Shown here piece after piece: positions 52,255 through 60,826 of a DNA stretch of 64,000 bases. The stretch covers positions 2,363,892-2,427,891 of the forward strand of contig NZ_CH902583.1 in assembly GCF_000152965.1 (NCBI RefSeq), read 5' to 3'. Below the pieces are notes generated by a model. The model made no database searches, was not told the DNA's origin, and was given only the letters and a program-made list of their open reading frames with translations. Source of the DNA: Roseobacter sp. MED193. GTDB taxonomy: Bacteria > Pseudomonadota > Alphaproteobacteria > Rhodobacterales > Rhodobacteraceae. Position numbers and translations under genes: made by a program. Numbering within the stretch: position 1 is the first letter of the stretch; each line of letters opens with the position of its first letter.

Positions 52255-53199
52255 TCAGGTTAGAAGCCACAACAATAAAGTCAGCGTCACAAAGCCGCCG
52301 CTGGTTCCGGTGAGCATGGCGAGGCTGGCAGCCCCCTCCAGCCCTTGGCGCTGGGCCAGGACGGTATAGATGCCAAACATGGGCATTGCTGCCGATAGGA
52401 TAACCGCGCTGTGCAGCGCGGGCGGTAGTGTGATCAGCCCCAGCCCCAGAAGGATGGCAGCAACAAGAGCGACCAGAGATGGGTGCAGCATCAGTTTTGA
52501 CACACTGATCTGCGCGGCCAGCGAGCGGTTGCCATGCAGCGGCATCCCTACAAGCGACCCGCCAATGACAATCAGGGCAACAGCCCCAGCAGAAACCGCA
52601 AACATATCGATAGACCGCATAAGGGGGCCAGGCAGCGGTATGCTGAAGATCGACACCACCAGCCCCAGGGCGAGGCCAATAAGCATGGGCATTTTGGCTA
52701 GATCCAGCAAGATTCGTCCCAATCTCGGCAGTAGCGGTTGATCAACACCCTTGCCTGCGAGGTCCACCAGAATCAGGCAGACCGGGACCAATATCAGGTT
52801 CTCTACCAGCAGGTTCAGCGCCAGGATGATGCCGGCCTGATCGGGAAAGGCGAGAAGCATGATGGGGTAGCCGACAAAGGCATTGTTGGGACAGGTAGAG
52901 CCCATGACCCCCAGTGCGCGGCGCCTTGGGTCTGTTCCGCGCAGAGTAAACAGCAGATAGGACAGCGCCACCGTTGCCAGCCCGCCAAGGGCATAGACCA
53001 ACACATAACCGGGTTGAAAAACCTGCACCGGGCTGCGCACTGCAACGGCAGAAAAGATCAAGGCGGGGAGGGCGATGTTCAGCACATAGCGCCCCAAAAC
53101 CCGCATGTCACCGGCGCTGAACCAGCCTTTCCAGACCACCAGATAGCCCAGCGCCAGGGCCACATAGATGGGAAAGGTGATGGCCAGGATCTGGATCAT
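52255..53199 (-). CDS. AEC-family transporter
   Basis: The 314-residue protein has about ten hydrophobic helices in two five-helix repeats. Family features are LNIALPALIFSAVA, CPNNAFVGYPIMLLAFPDQAG in the first repeat and SAAMPMFGIYTVLAQRQG with TSGGFVTLTLLL in the second. AEC carriers move auxin, malonate and similar anions; MdcF is the malonate example. It is convergent with matB and overlaps the HD-domain gene by four bases. A role in malonate uptake is an inference from position only. Confidence 0.82.
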   Translation of the reverse strand: MIQILAITFPIYVALALGYLVVWKGWFSAGDMRVLGRYVLNIALPALIFSAVAVRSPVQVFQPGYVLVYALGGLATVALSYLLFTLRGTDPRRRALGVMGSTCPNNAFVGYPIMLLAFPDQAGIILALNLLVENLILVPVCLILVDLAGKGVDQPLLPRLGRILLDLAKMPMLIGLALGLVVSIFSIPLPGPLMRSIDMFAVSAGAVALIVIGGSLVGMPLHGNRSLAAQISVSKLMLHPSLVALVAAILLGLGLITLPPALHSAVILSAAMPMFGIYTVLAQRQGLEGAASLAMLTGTSGGFVTLTLLLWLLT

Positions 53200-53882
53200 T
53201 GCAGCAGCTCGGCCCAGTGATCGGGCAGCTCGGTGTCCATTTCCTTGGCCAACTGCCGCAGATAGGCCAGCATCAGCCGCGCGCGTTTGCGGGCGATCTT
53301 GCGGCCCTTATCCGTGGCCATGTCGCCGGGCAATTTGAGCAGTTTGAGATGCCAGTGGTCAATCGACCAGGTCTGATCATCCAAGGGCCGGTTAGCCGCA
53401 AAAGGATCATCTGCATCACACAGAGGACGATCAATGGTGCCCGCAACCATAAAGGTGCGCGCTATGCCCACAGCCCCCAGCGCATCCAACCGGTCGGCAT
53501 CGCGCAGGATCAGAGCCTCTAGGCTATTGGCGGGCAAACCGGCAGAGAAACTATGGGCCTCGATCACGTGCTGGGCAGCGGCGATTTCAATCGCCGAGTA
53601 GCCCAAACCCTCCAGGATAGGCTCTGATTTCTCCGCCGAGAGCTTAGAGGCGGTTTCGCGCTCAGGGTGGTCTTTGGGCAGGTTGACCAGATCGTGCAGA
53701 TAGGCGCCCGCGATCAGCACCCGCAGATCGGCGCGACCTGGGTCGTCTTTGTTTTCATCCAGGGCGATCCGATGGGCATTGGCCCAGACGCGGTCCAGAT
53801 GCGCAATATCATGGGCCGGGTCCTGCGCCATTTGGACTTCGGCAATACGGCGCAGTTTGACCTGGAGCTGCTTCAGGTTCAT
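53196..53882 (-). CDS. HD-domain hydrolase
   Basis: Started at ATG 53882, which overlaps the aroC stop by four bases, the protein has 228 residues. The HD metal-binding residues are H28 ([12 protein letters not shown]), H63-D64 ([11 protein letters not shown]), a further His in [15 protein letters not shown] and the final Asp in [19 protein letters not shown]. This is the YedJ-like branch of small metal-dependent phosphohydrolases. The substrate, perhaps a nucleotide, is unknown. It sits between aroC and the AEC carrier and is likely co-transcribed with aroC. Confidence 0.88.
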   Translation of the reverse strand: MNLKQLQVKLRRIAEVQMAQDPAHDIAHLDRVWANAHRIALDENKDDPGRADLRVLIAGAYLHDLVNLPKDHPERETASKLSAEKSEPILEGLGYSAIEIAAAQHVIEAHSFSAGLPANSLEALILRDADRLDALGAVGIARTFMVAGTIDRPLCDADDPFAANRPLDDQTWSIDHWHLKLLKLPGDMATDKGRKIARKRARLMLAYLRQLAKEMDTELPDHWAELLQ

Positions 53883-54985
53883 TCGCCGATACGGCCCTGG
53901 TTGCTGCCAACCTGGCCCCGGTGCAGCAGCAGGTGATCCAGGAGGACGCAGGCCATCATGGCCTCGGCTACCGGCACGGCGCGGATACCAACGCAAGGGT
54001 CATGGCGTCCCTTGGTGATCACCTCGGCAGCAGTGCCATCCTTGCGGATCGACTGGCGCGGAGTCAGGATCGAAGAGGTCGGCTTGACCGCAAAGCGCAC
54101 CACAACATCCTGGCCGGTCGAGATCCCCCCGAGGATGCCGCCGGCATGGTTGGAGGAATAAACCGGCTGGCCATCATTGCCCATGAAGATCTCATCAGCA
54201 TTCTGAGATCCCTTGAGGCGGGCGGCATTCATGCCTTCGCCGATTTCCACGGCCTTCACGGCATTGATGGACATCATCGCCGCCGCCAGATCGGTGTCGA
54301 GCTTGTTGTAGACCGGCGCGCCAATTCCGGCCGGGACGCCGCGTGCGACCACTTCTACTACGGCGCCAACGGAATCATGCGCTTTGCGCAACCCCTGCAG
54401 GTAATCCTCCCAGTCCTGCACGGCACCAGCATCAGGGATCCAGAAATCATTTTGTCCGATCGCCTCCCAGTCAAAGCGGGAGCGGTCGATCTCCATTTCG
54501 CCCATTTGGGTCATGTAGCCGGTGATCTCCAGCCCCGGCACCAGCGCTTTAACGGCTTCACGTGCAACACCACCGGCAGCGACACGGGCCGCGGTTTCCC
54601 GGGCGGAGGAACGTCCACCACCGCGATAGTCGCGATTGCCGTATTTCTGGAAATAGGTGATGTCGGCATGGCCGGGGCGGAAGGTCTGGGCGATATCGCC
54701 GTAATCCTTGGAACGCTGATCCGTGTTTTCGATCATCAGCTGGATCGGTGTCCCAGTGCTTTTGCCCTCAAAAACCCCAGAGAGGATTTTAACGGCATCA
54801 GGTTCATTGCGTTGGGTGGTGTTCTTGTTCTGGCCAGGGCGGCGCCGATCAAGCCACTGTTGCAGCATTTCTGGTTCCAGCGGAACATTGGGTGGGCAGC
54901 CATCCACGGTTGCCCCCAGCGCCGGTCCGTGGCTTTCGCCCCAGGTGGTGACACGGAAAAGATGGCCAAAGCTGTTCATCGACAT
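53879..54985 (-). CDS. aroC: Chorismate synthase
   Basis: From ATG 54985 ([20 protein letters not shown]), with GGAG upstream, the protein has 368 residues. The family signatures are [55 protein letters not shown], and [24 protein letters not shown]. It converts EPSP to chorismate with reduced FMN, the branch point to aromatic amino acids and folate. It overlaps the HD-domain gene. Confidence 0.96.
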   Translation of the reverse strand: MSMNSFGHLFRVTTWGESHGPALGATVDGCPPNVPLEPEMLQQWLDRRRPGQNKNTTQRNEPDAVKILSGVFEGKSTGTPIQLMIENTDQRSKDYGDIAQTFRPGHADITYFQKYGNRDYRGGGRSSARETAARVAAGGVAREAVKALVPGLEITGYMTQMGEMEIDRSRFDWEAIGQNDFWIPDAGAVQDWEDYLQGLRKAHDSVGAVVEVVARGVPAGIGAPVYNKLDTDLAAAMMSINAVKAVEIGEGMNAARLKGSQNADEIFMGNDGQPVYSSNHAGGILGGISTGQDVVVRFAVKPTSSILTPRQSIRKDGTAAEVITKGRHDPCVGIRAVPVAEAMMACVLLDHLLLHRGQVGSNQGRIGE

Positions 54986-55088
54986 GGGCTGGGATCTCCT
55001 TTGCGAGACGTGCTTAGCGAGGCTCGGCCTGTGGCTCAAGAGGTATTGCAGTGTGATCTACCTAGCGCGCGAAGGGGAGGAGAGAGAA

Positions 55089-55149
55089 GAGGGCGGCGTT
55101 GCCCCCGCCGCTTTGGCGGCTCCCCCGGGATATTTTGGGCCAAATGAAA
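55089..55149 (+). repeat. ATATTT-core intergenic repeat, copy B
   Basis: GGGC..GCCC, then CCGC-TTTG-GCGG, then CCCCCGGGATATTTTGGG and CCAAATGAA. It is the clearest form of the family, next to the TPP riboswitch and 104 bases upstream of the aroC start codon. Confidence 0.72.
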
Positions 55150-55208
55150 CCGGCAGCTTTGGCGAGGGCTGGGCTTGCCTTTAAAGCGGTAGCGGCCTAG
55201 GAGATGAG

Positions 55209-55290
55209 ATACCTCGGGGTGCCAGGACGACATTGGCTGAGAGTAAACCCGTTGAACCTGAACCGGCTAAAACCGGCGGAGGGAAGGTTT
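55209..55290 (+). promoter_or_regulatory. TPP riboswitch (THI element)
   Basis: The conserved landmarks are in order: CGGGGTGCC, GGCTGAGAG, AACCCGTTGAACCTGA, then CCGGCTAAAACCGGCGGAGGGAA, closed by a short P1 (ACCT with AGGT). This is the TPP-sensing aptamer; it ends about 44 bases before the thiB start, so control of translation or of transcription for thiBPQ is expected. The usual TAATACC appears as TAAAACC. Confidence 0.93.
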
Positions 55291-55333
55291 CGGAGTTCCT
55301 CCACCCTTGCCCGATGCCGCAAAGGAGGATGCC

Positions 55334-56314
55334 ATGAAGTATTCTGTTTTTGCAGCAGCAATTTTGAGCGCATCGGCAGCCTATGCCGAAACGCCTGAGC
55401 TGACTGTTTACACCTATGACAGTTTTGTTTCCGATTGGGGCCCAGGCCCAGCGGTTGAGAAAGCATTTGAGGCTCAGTGTGGCTGTGATTTGAAGCTGAT
55501 TGGGGCGGGCGATGGCGCCGCGCTGCTGGCCCGTGTCAAACTGGAAGGTGCGCGGTCGCAGGCGGATGTGGTGCTGGGTCTGGATACCAATCTGACGGCT
55601 GCCGCCGCTGCCACCGGGCTGTTCGCCGAACATGGCGTGCAGGCGGAGTACAGCCTGCCTGTGTCTTGGGAGGATGCGTATTTTGCCCCTTATGATTGGG
55701 GGTATTTTGCCTTTGTCCACAATGCCGATGCTGTGTCTGTGCCGACAGACTTCAAAGCGTTGGGCGCTAGTGATGTGAAGATTGTCATTCAGGATCCGCG
55801 CTCATCGACCCCCGGTTTGGGTCTGCTGATGTGGGTCAAGGCAGCCTACGGAGATGAGGCCCCGGCGATCTGGGCTGATCTGGCGGATAATGTGGTTACC
55901 GTGACCAAGGGCTGGTCTGAGGCCTATGGTCTGTTCCTGGAAGGAGAGGCCGATATGGTGCTCTCCTATACCACTTCGCCTGCCTATCACCTGATAGCAG
56001 AGGAAGATGGCTCGAAAGCAGCGGCCGCTTTTGCTGAGGGGCACTATCTGCAGGTTGAGGTTGCTGGCATTATGGCGGCGAGCGATCAGCCCGAGCTTGC
56101 GAAGGACTTCATGAATTTCATGGTCTCCGAAGAATTCCAATCAATCATTCCAACGACCAACTGGATGTATCCGGCTGTGACGCCTTCTGCTGGTCTGCCT
56201 GAAGGGTTTGAGACCCTGATTACTCCAGCCAAATCGCTGCTGTTGTCGGCGGATGAAGCAGCGGCCCTGCGTGATGGTGCCTTAGGCGAATGGCTCGACG
56301 CGCTCAGCCAATAA
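55334..56314 (+). CDS. thiB: Thiamine ABC transporter substrate-binding protein
   Basis: Starting at ATG 55334 with AAAGGAGG upstream, the 326-residue protein has a signal peptide ending at AYA (residue 18). The mature part begins ETPELTVYTYDSFVSDWGPGPAVEKAF, as in TbpA/ThiB. QADVVLGLDTNLT and WEDAYFAPYDWGYFAFVHN are also typical. It binds thiamine or its phosphates in the periplasm for ThiPQ. The riboswitch directly upstream confirms the thiamine link. The 3' end overlaps thiP by 25 bases. Confidence 0.94.
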   Translation: MKYSVFAAAILSASAAYAETPELTVYTYDSFVSDWGPGPAVEKAFEAQCGCDLKLIGAGDGAALLARVKLEGARSQADVVLGLDTNLTAAAAATGLFAEHGVQAEYSLPVSWEDAYFAPYDWGYFAFVHNADAVSVPTDFKALGASDVKIVIQDPRSSTPGLGLLMWVKAAYGDEAPAIWADLADNVVTVTKGWSEAYGLFLEGEADMVLSYTTSPAYHLIAEEDGSKAAAAFAEGHYLQVEVAGIMAASDQPELAKDFMNFMVSEEFQSIIPTTNWMYPAVTPSAGLPEGFETLITPAKSLLLSADEAAALRDGALGEWLDALSQ

Positions 56315-57846
56315 GCGCTTTTCCCGGAGCAGGCGCGGCCTTGATTGTGGCCGCGCTGATCCTCGGGACGCTCCTGGCGGTGGCCCTGCGGGCTGAGGCC
56401 GGGCGCGGCTTTGGCGCCAGTGATTGGGCGGCGTTGCGCTTTACCCTTACCCAGGCGACCCTGTCTGCCGTGTTGAGTGTTGGCCTGGCCATTGGGCTGT
56501 CACGGGCTTTGGCACGGCGTCGGTTCTGGGGGCGCTCGGCGCTGATCGCGCTATTGGGGGCGCCGTTTATCCTGCCAGTGATCGTTGCAATTCTTGGTTT
56601 GCTCACGGTCTTTGGCCGCGCAGGGTGGATTAGCCAGATACTGATGATTTTCGGGCTGGACCCCTTGCAGATTTATGGACTGCATGGCGTGGTTCTGGCC
56701 CATGTCTTCTTCAACCTGCCGCTGGCGACACGGTTGATTCTGCAAGGGTGGCAGGAGATTCCAGCAGAGCGCTTTCGCTTGGCAGCGCAGGTGAATGCAG
56801 GTCCGGGTGCCATCTGGCAATTGCTAGAGGCCCCGATGTTGCGACGGGTGGTACCTGGTGCCTTGGCGGTGGTCTTTGCCATTTGCCTGTCGAGCTTTGC
56901 CGTGGCGCTGACTCTCGGAGGGGGGCCGCGCGCTACCACACTTGAGTTGGCAATCTATCAGGCCTTTCGGTTTGATTTTGATCTAGGTCGGGCGGCGTTG
57001 TTGTCGGCGGTGCAGCTTGGGTTGACGGGGATAGCGGGCTTTGTGGCGCTGCGGGTTTCCGACAAGGATGGCGTCGGCGCTGGGCTGGACCGGGTGCTAC
57101 GGCGTTGGGATGGAGAGACGCCCTTGGCGCGCTGCATTGATCTCGCCTGGATCGGCTTTGCTGCTCTGTTTCTGATCCTGCCCCTGTCTGCGGTGGTTGT
57201 GTCGGGACTGTCCGGGCTGGTCCTGCTTGGCGCTTCCGTTTGGGTGGCTGCTCTGACCTCGGTCTTGGTTGCAGGGTTGAGCACAGTGTTGTTGTTGAGT
57301 TTGGCTTTGCCGATGGCGGCTGCTGTGGCGATGGGGCGCAGCACATTGATTGAGGTCGCAGGCATCTTGGGGCTGGCTGCTTCGCCTCTCGTGATTGGCA
57401 CTGGGCTGTTCATCGTGATCTACCCCGTTGCCGATCCTTTCGAACTGGCACTGCCGGTGACGGCCCTGGTGAATGCGGTGATGGCACTGCCCTTTGCCCT
57501 GCGCATTCTGGTGCCGCGCGCCCGTGAGGTGATGTTGCGCTACGGACGGTTGTCCCTTTCGCTCGACATGGCGGGTACGCCATTTCTGTGGCGCGTGTTT
57601 CTGCCGCGCATGCGGGCGCAGATTGGGTTTGCGGCGGGGCTGGCCGCGGCCCTGTCGATGGGAGATCTCGGCGTGATAACCCTGTTTGCCGATCCCGAGG
57701 TCGCGACTTTGCCGCTCCAGGTTTACCGCCTGATGGGGGCCTACCAGATGGAGGCGGCGGCGGGGGCGGCGCTGGTGTTGTTGATACTATCGATGGGCGC
57801 ATTTTGGATCCTGGACCGTGGAGGTCGCTGGCATGCTGAAGCTTGA
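56290..57846 (+). CDS. thiP: Thiamine ABC transporter permease
   Basis: The 518-residue protein has about 12 membrane spans in two ABC permease halves. EAA-type loops are near EIPAERFRLAAQVNAGPGAIWQLLEAPML in the first half and RYGRLSLSLDMAGTPFLWRVFLPRMRAQI in the second, followed by SMGDLGVITLFADPEVATLPLQVYR. It carries thiamine across the inner membrane. The start at 56290 overlaps thiB and is translationally coupled; thiQ starts within its last bases. Confidence 0.93.
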   Translation: MARRAQPISAFPGAGAALIVAALILGTLLAVALRAEAGRGFGASDWAALRFTLTQATLSAVLSVGLAIGLSRALARRRFWGRSALIALLGAPFILPVIVAILGLLTVFGRAGWISQILMIFGLDPLQIYGLHGVVLAHVFFNLPLATRLILQGWQEIPAERFRLAAQVNAGPGAIWQLLEAPMLRRVVPGALAVVFAICLSSFAVALTLGGGPRATTLELAIYQAFRFDFDLGRAALLSAVQLGLTGIAGFVALRVSDKDGVGAGLDRVLRRWDGETPLARCIDLAWIGFAALFLILPLSAVVVSGLSGLVLLGASVWVAALTSVLVAGLSTVLLLSLALPMAAAVAMGRSTLIEVAGILGLAASPLVIGTGLFIVIYPVADPFELALPVTALVNAVMALPFALRILVPRAREVMLRYGRLSLSLDMAGTPFLWRVFLPRMRAQIGFAAGLAAALSMGDLGVITLFADPEVATLPLQVYRLMGAYQMEAAAGAALVLLILSMGAFWILDRGGRWHAEA

Positions 57847-58525
57847 GAATTGCGAAATAGAAAACGGCGGCTTTAGGCTTCGGGCGGATCTGCAGATAAC
57901 TGCCGGAGCCAAACTGGCCGTGATCGGTCCCTCCGGAGCGGGGAAATCCACGCTGATTGAGGCTATCGCCGGTTTCTTGCCGCTGCAGAGGGGGCGCATC
58001 CTTTGGCAGGGTGAAGATCTCAGCGAAATGCCACCTGGCCAGCGTCCCGTGGCGATGCTGTTTCAGGACGGTAATCTGTTTCCGCATCTCACCGTGACGC
58101 AGAATGCGGGCCTTGGTTTGCGGGCGAATCTGCGCCTGTCGCGCGAGGAGCAATCACAGATTCGACAGGCTTTAAGCAGGGTGGGTTTGGGCACCCTGGC
58201 GGCGCGTAAACCGGCGGAGCTGTCGGGAGGGCAACAAAGCCGGGTTGCTCTGGCGCGGGTACTTTTGCAGCGGCGAGACCTCCTGCTATTGGATGAGCCC
58301 TTTGCGGCGCTTGGGCCGGCGCTGAAGGATGAAATGTTGGATTTGGTGGCGGAAATCGCGGATGAGACCGGTGCGACTGTTCTGATGGTCAGCCATGATC
58401 CAAAAGATGCACGTCGTATCGCGGATCAGGTCGTATTGGTTGCCGAAGGTACGGCGCAGCCGCCGCAGCCCACAAGTGTCTTGTTGGATAACCCACCGCC
58501 AGCTCTGAGGGCCTATTTGGGCTAG
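57833..58525 (+). CDS. thiQ: Thiamine ABC transporter ATP-binding protein
   Basis: From ATG 57833 with GGAGG nearby, the 230-residue ATPase has Walker A GPSGAGKST, the Q-loop MLFQDGNLFPHLTV, signature LSGGQQSRVALAR, Walker [14 protein letters not shown] and the switch His in VSHDPKDA. It powers thiamine import with ThiB and ThiP. It overlaps the thiP end by 14 bases. The operon ends at a hairpin shared with ribH. Confidence 0.94.
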   Translation: MLKLENCEIENGGFRLRADLQITAGAKLAVIGPSGAGKSTLIEAIAGFLPLQRGRILWQGEDLSEMPPGQRPVAMLFQDGNLFPHLTVTQNAGLGLRANLRLSREEQSQIRQALSRVGLGTLAARKPAELSGGQQSRVALARVLLQRRDLLLLDEPFAALGPALKDEMLDLVAEIADETGATVLMVSHDPKDARRIADQVVLVAEGTAQPPQPTSVLLDNPPPALRAYLG

Positions 58526-58550
58526 GGCGGTGGGCGATCAACCCACCGCC
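58526..58550. terminator. Convergent hairpin between thiQ and ribH
   Basis: GGCGGTGGG-CGATCAA-CCCACCGCC is a perfect 9-bp GC-rich stem between the two convergent stop codons. T-tracts are weak on both sides, so termination efficiency is uncertain. Confidence 0.6.
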
Positions 58551-58560
58551 ATTTGCGTAT

Positions 58561-59001
58561 TTATGCGACAGCAGCCAGTTTCTGACGCGACTTGGCGATC
58601 ATCAGCGCAGCCTGAGCCGCTTCGCGGCCCTTGTCGACAAAATGGGCGCGGTAGATGGCATTGTGATGATCCGTCTCCTGATACTGGTGCGGGGTCAGCG
58701 AGACCGATAGCACAGGAACGCCGGTGTCCAGCCCAACGCGCATCAGACCATCGACGACGGATTGGGCGACAAAATCATGGCGGTAGATGCCGCCATCGAC
58801 CACAAATGCAGCGCAGGCGACGGCGGTATAGGCACCTGTCTTGGCTAGGTCTTGTGCCATGAGTGGCATCTCAAACGCGCCGGGTACGTCAAAGACATCC
58901 ACCTGTTCGGCTGGGATAAGCTGGGTGAAACCAAGCAAGGCCTGATCAACAATATCGGCATGCCATTGTGCCTTGATAAAGGCGTAGCGGGTGTGTGTCA
59001 T
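58561..59001 (-). CDS. ribH: 6,7-dimethyl-8-ribityllumazine synthase
   Basis: The 146-residue protein has the lumazine synthase landmarks FDVPGAFEMPLMAQDL and AFVVDGGIYRHDFVAQSVVDGLMRVGLDTGVPVLSVSLTP, with the catalytic His in RHDF. It joins the ribityl uracil precursor with dihydroxybutanone phosphate in riboflavin synthesis. It is monocistronic here and resembles the RibH2-type enzymes found apart from the ribD-ribBA genes. An FMN riboswitch lies upstream on the same strand. Confidence 0.94.
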   Translation of the reverse strand: MTHTRYAFIKAQWHADIVDQALLGFTQLIPAEQVDVFDVPGAFEMPLMAQDLAKTGAYTAVACAAFVVDGGIYRHDFVAQSVVDGLMRVGLDTGVPVLSVSLTPHQYQETDHHNAIYRAHFVDKGREAAQAALMIAKSRQKLAAVA

Positions 59002-59090
59002 GGTTATCTCCTATAGGTTTGACACGTCACCCAAGGCGATAACGAACGGCAAAACTGCATCCGGCCTGAGCCAAAAGCATCCCTGTCGCA

Positions 59091-59287
59091 CGTTCTCTTC
59101 CATCCGGACTATGACCGTCGGCTCTGGAATCACACCAGATCTGCTGACACTTTTGCTGGTGTTCCACAATTCATCCAAAAACCGGTTCCCACTTTTTGGA
59201 TCGTGGACACAGCAAAAGCCGCTCGCGGGCTTGCAAAGGGAGACCCCTCGCATACCGCCGGTGGGGAATTTCGCCCCGCCCTGAGAA
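59091..59287 (-). promoter_or_regulatory. FMN riboswitch with extended variable stem
   Basis: On the minus strand the RFN element reads GGGCGGGGCGAAATTCCCC, ACCGGCGGTA, GCCCGCGAGCGG, then GATCTGGTGTGATTCCAGAG, CCGACGGTCATAGTCCGG and ATGGAAGAGAAC. These match the conserved FMN aptamer in order. The total is about 197 bases because of a long hairpin insert at 59150-59218. It ends about 90 bases before ribH and should lower ribH expression when FMN is plentiful. Confidence 0.93.
59150..59218 (-). other. Extended stem-loop inside the FMN riboswitch
   Basis: CTTTTGCTG pairs with CAGCAAAAG. Inside it GTCCAC/GTGGAAC and ATCCAAAAA/TTTTTGGAT continue the helix, giving a nearly continuous 69-base hairpin. 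Length variation of this arm is known for FMN riboswitches, but this is large. Confidence 0.75.
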
Positions 59288-59441
59288 CAGCGCGACCCTG
59301 CCAAGAAGAGCTGAAATGTGCAAGACAAGAACGGCAGGCTGACGCAGCGCGACATGGGTTTGTTTGGGCAAGTGAGGCGACTTGGGCTTTCCATTTGCCC
59401 ATGAGTGGCTAGGCTGCGATCAATTGAAAGAGGAGAGCGCG

Positions 59442-60044
59442 ATGAAACTGCACTATGCCCCGACTTCCCCCTTTGTGCGCAAAGTGATGGTCTTGCTGCA
59501 TGAGACCGAAACGCTGGACAGCGTGGAGCTTCACAATGTTGCCACCACCCCCTATGCGCCCAGTGCTGATGTTCAGGCTAGTAACCCCTTGGCAAAAATC
59601 CCGGCGCTCGAACGCGCGGATGGGCCGGCGCTGTATGACAGCCGGGTAATCTGCGAATACCTGAACGCGCGCGCCGATAGTGATCTTTATGGCGGCGGTT
59701 GGGACAGCAAGGTACTGGAGGCCACGGCCGATGGCATCATGGAAGCGGCCGTTTTGATGACCTATGAGATGCGCCTGCGTCCAGAAGCGCAGCAATCGCC
59801 TGATTGGATCAAGGCGCAGCTGGGTAAGGTACTGGGGGCTTGCTCGGCGCTCAATGCGCGCTGGATGAGTCACTTGCAGGGGCCATTGGACATGGGTCAG
59901 ATCGCCGTGGGCTGCGCACTGGCTTATGTCGATTTTCGCCACCCGGATGCAGGTTGGCGGGTTGGAAATGAGGCCCTGGCGGATTGGTTCAAGACCTTCG
60001 AATCGCGTGACGCGATGCAGGCGACGCAGCCGCCAGAGGGTTAA
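59442..60044 (+). CDS. Glutathione S-transferase family protein
   Basis: From ATG 59442 with AGAGGAG upstream, the 200-residue protein has the GST thioredoxin-like domain (KLHYAPTSPFVRKVMVLLHE, NPLAKIPALERADGPALYDSRVICEYLN) and a helical C-domain ending HPDAGWRVGNEALADWFKTFESRDAM. The residue at the usual catalytic site is Ser/Pro rather than Cys. The family is close to proteobacterial GSTs of unknown substrate. It lies between the riboswitch (opposite strand) and petA, without operon partners. Confidence 0.85.
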   Translation: MKLHYAPTSPFVRKVMVLLHETETLDSVELHNVATTPYAPSADVQASNPLAKIPALERADGPALYDSRVICEYLNARADSDLYGGGWDSKVLEATADGIMEAAVLMTYEMRLRPEAQQSPDWIKAQLGKVLGACSALNARWMSHLQGPLDMGQIAVGCALAYVDFRHPDAGWRVGNEALADWFKTFESRDAMQATQPPEG

Positions 60045-60253
60045 GTTTTCCTTTATGAATCTGGGGGGAGACGCCTTTCCTCTGTGGCTTTCAGAGCGCC
60101 GTTGCAAAGAAACTTGAAACTGGAGTGGCATGTGCGCCTTTGACCGCTGGACGAAAGCGCTTCACCCGTTTATGACCCGCCATGAGTCACCGCGTTTATC
60201 GTGGTGCATGCGCATGTTTGCCCTAAACGGGCGCTGGAAATGGAGAAAACCTC

Positions 60254-60814
60254 GTGTCCCACGCAGAAGACCACGAAGGAACCCGGAGAGATTTCCTCTA
60301 CTACGCCACTGCCGGCGCCGGGGCAGTGACTGCGGGTGCCGCTGTATGGCCCCTGGTCAATCAGATGAATCCCTCGGCCGACGTCAAAGCTTTGTCCTCG
60401 ATTCTCGTGGATATTAGCGGTGTAGAAGTTGGAACGCAGATCAGTGTGATGTTCCTGGGGAAACCCGTGTTCATCCGCCGTCGTACTCAGGCAGAGATCG
60501 ACGAAGCCCGCGCGGTTGACGTCGCAGGCCTGATTGATACCGCTTCGGAAAACCCCAACAAGCCTGGCACCGATGCCGCGGACCAAAACCGCGCCATGGA
60601 TGAAAACGGTGAATGGCTGGTAATGATGGGCGTTTGTACCCACCTCGGCTGTGTGCCGCTGGGCGATGGTGCAGGCGAATTCAACGGTTGGTTCTGCCCC
60701 TGCCACGGGTCGCACTACGATACCGCTGGCCGGATCCGTAAAGGCCCTGCGCCGCAGAACCTGCATGTGCCCGTCGCTGAGTTCACCGACGCAACAACCA
60801 TCAAGCTGGGATAA
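60254..60814 (+). CDS. petA: Ubiquinol-cytochrome c reductase iron-sulfur subunit (Rieske)
   Basis: A GTG start at 60254 follows GGAG. The 186-residue protein has a twin-arginine type segment ([16 protein letters not shown], 10-25) that acts as membrane anchor, then the Rieske domain. The [2Fe-2S] ligands are C128 and H130 (CTHLGC) and C148 and H151 (CPCHGSH); C133 and C150 would form the structural disulfide. It carries electrons from ubiquinol at the Qo site to cytochrome c1. It opens the petABC operon. Confidence 0.97.
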   Translation: MSHAEDHEGTRRDFLYYATAGAGAVTAGAAVWPLVNQMNPSADVKALSSILVDISGVEVGTQISVMFLGKPVFIRRRTQAEIDEARAVDVAGLIDTASENPNKPGTDAADQNRAMDENGEWLVMMGVCTHLGCVPLGDGAGEFNGWFCPCHGSHYDTAGRIRKGPAPQNLHVPVAEFTDATTIKLG

Positions 60815-60826
60815 GGAGACGTACCT

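Noticed and set aside
53921-55147. A 408-codon plus-strand frame opposite aroC
   Set aside because: aroC on the minus strand has all family motifs; the opposite frame shows no protein family and no ribosome-binding site.
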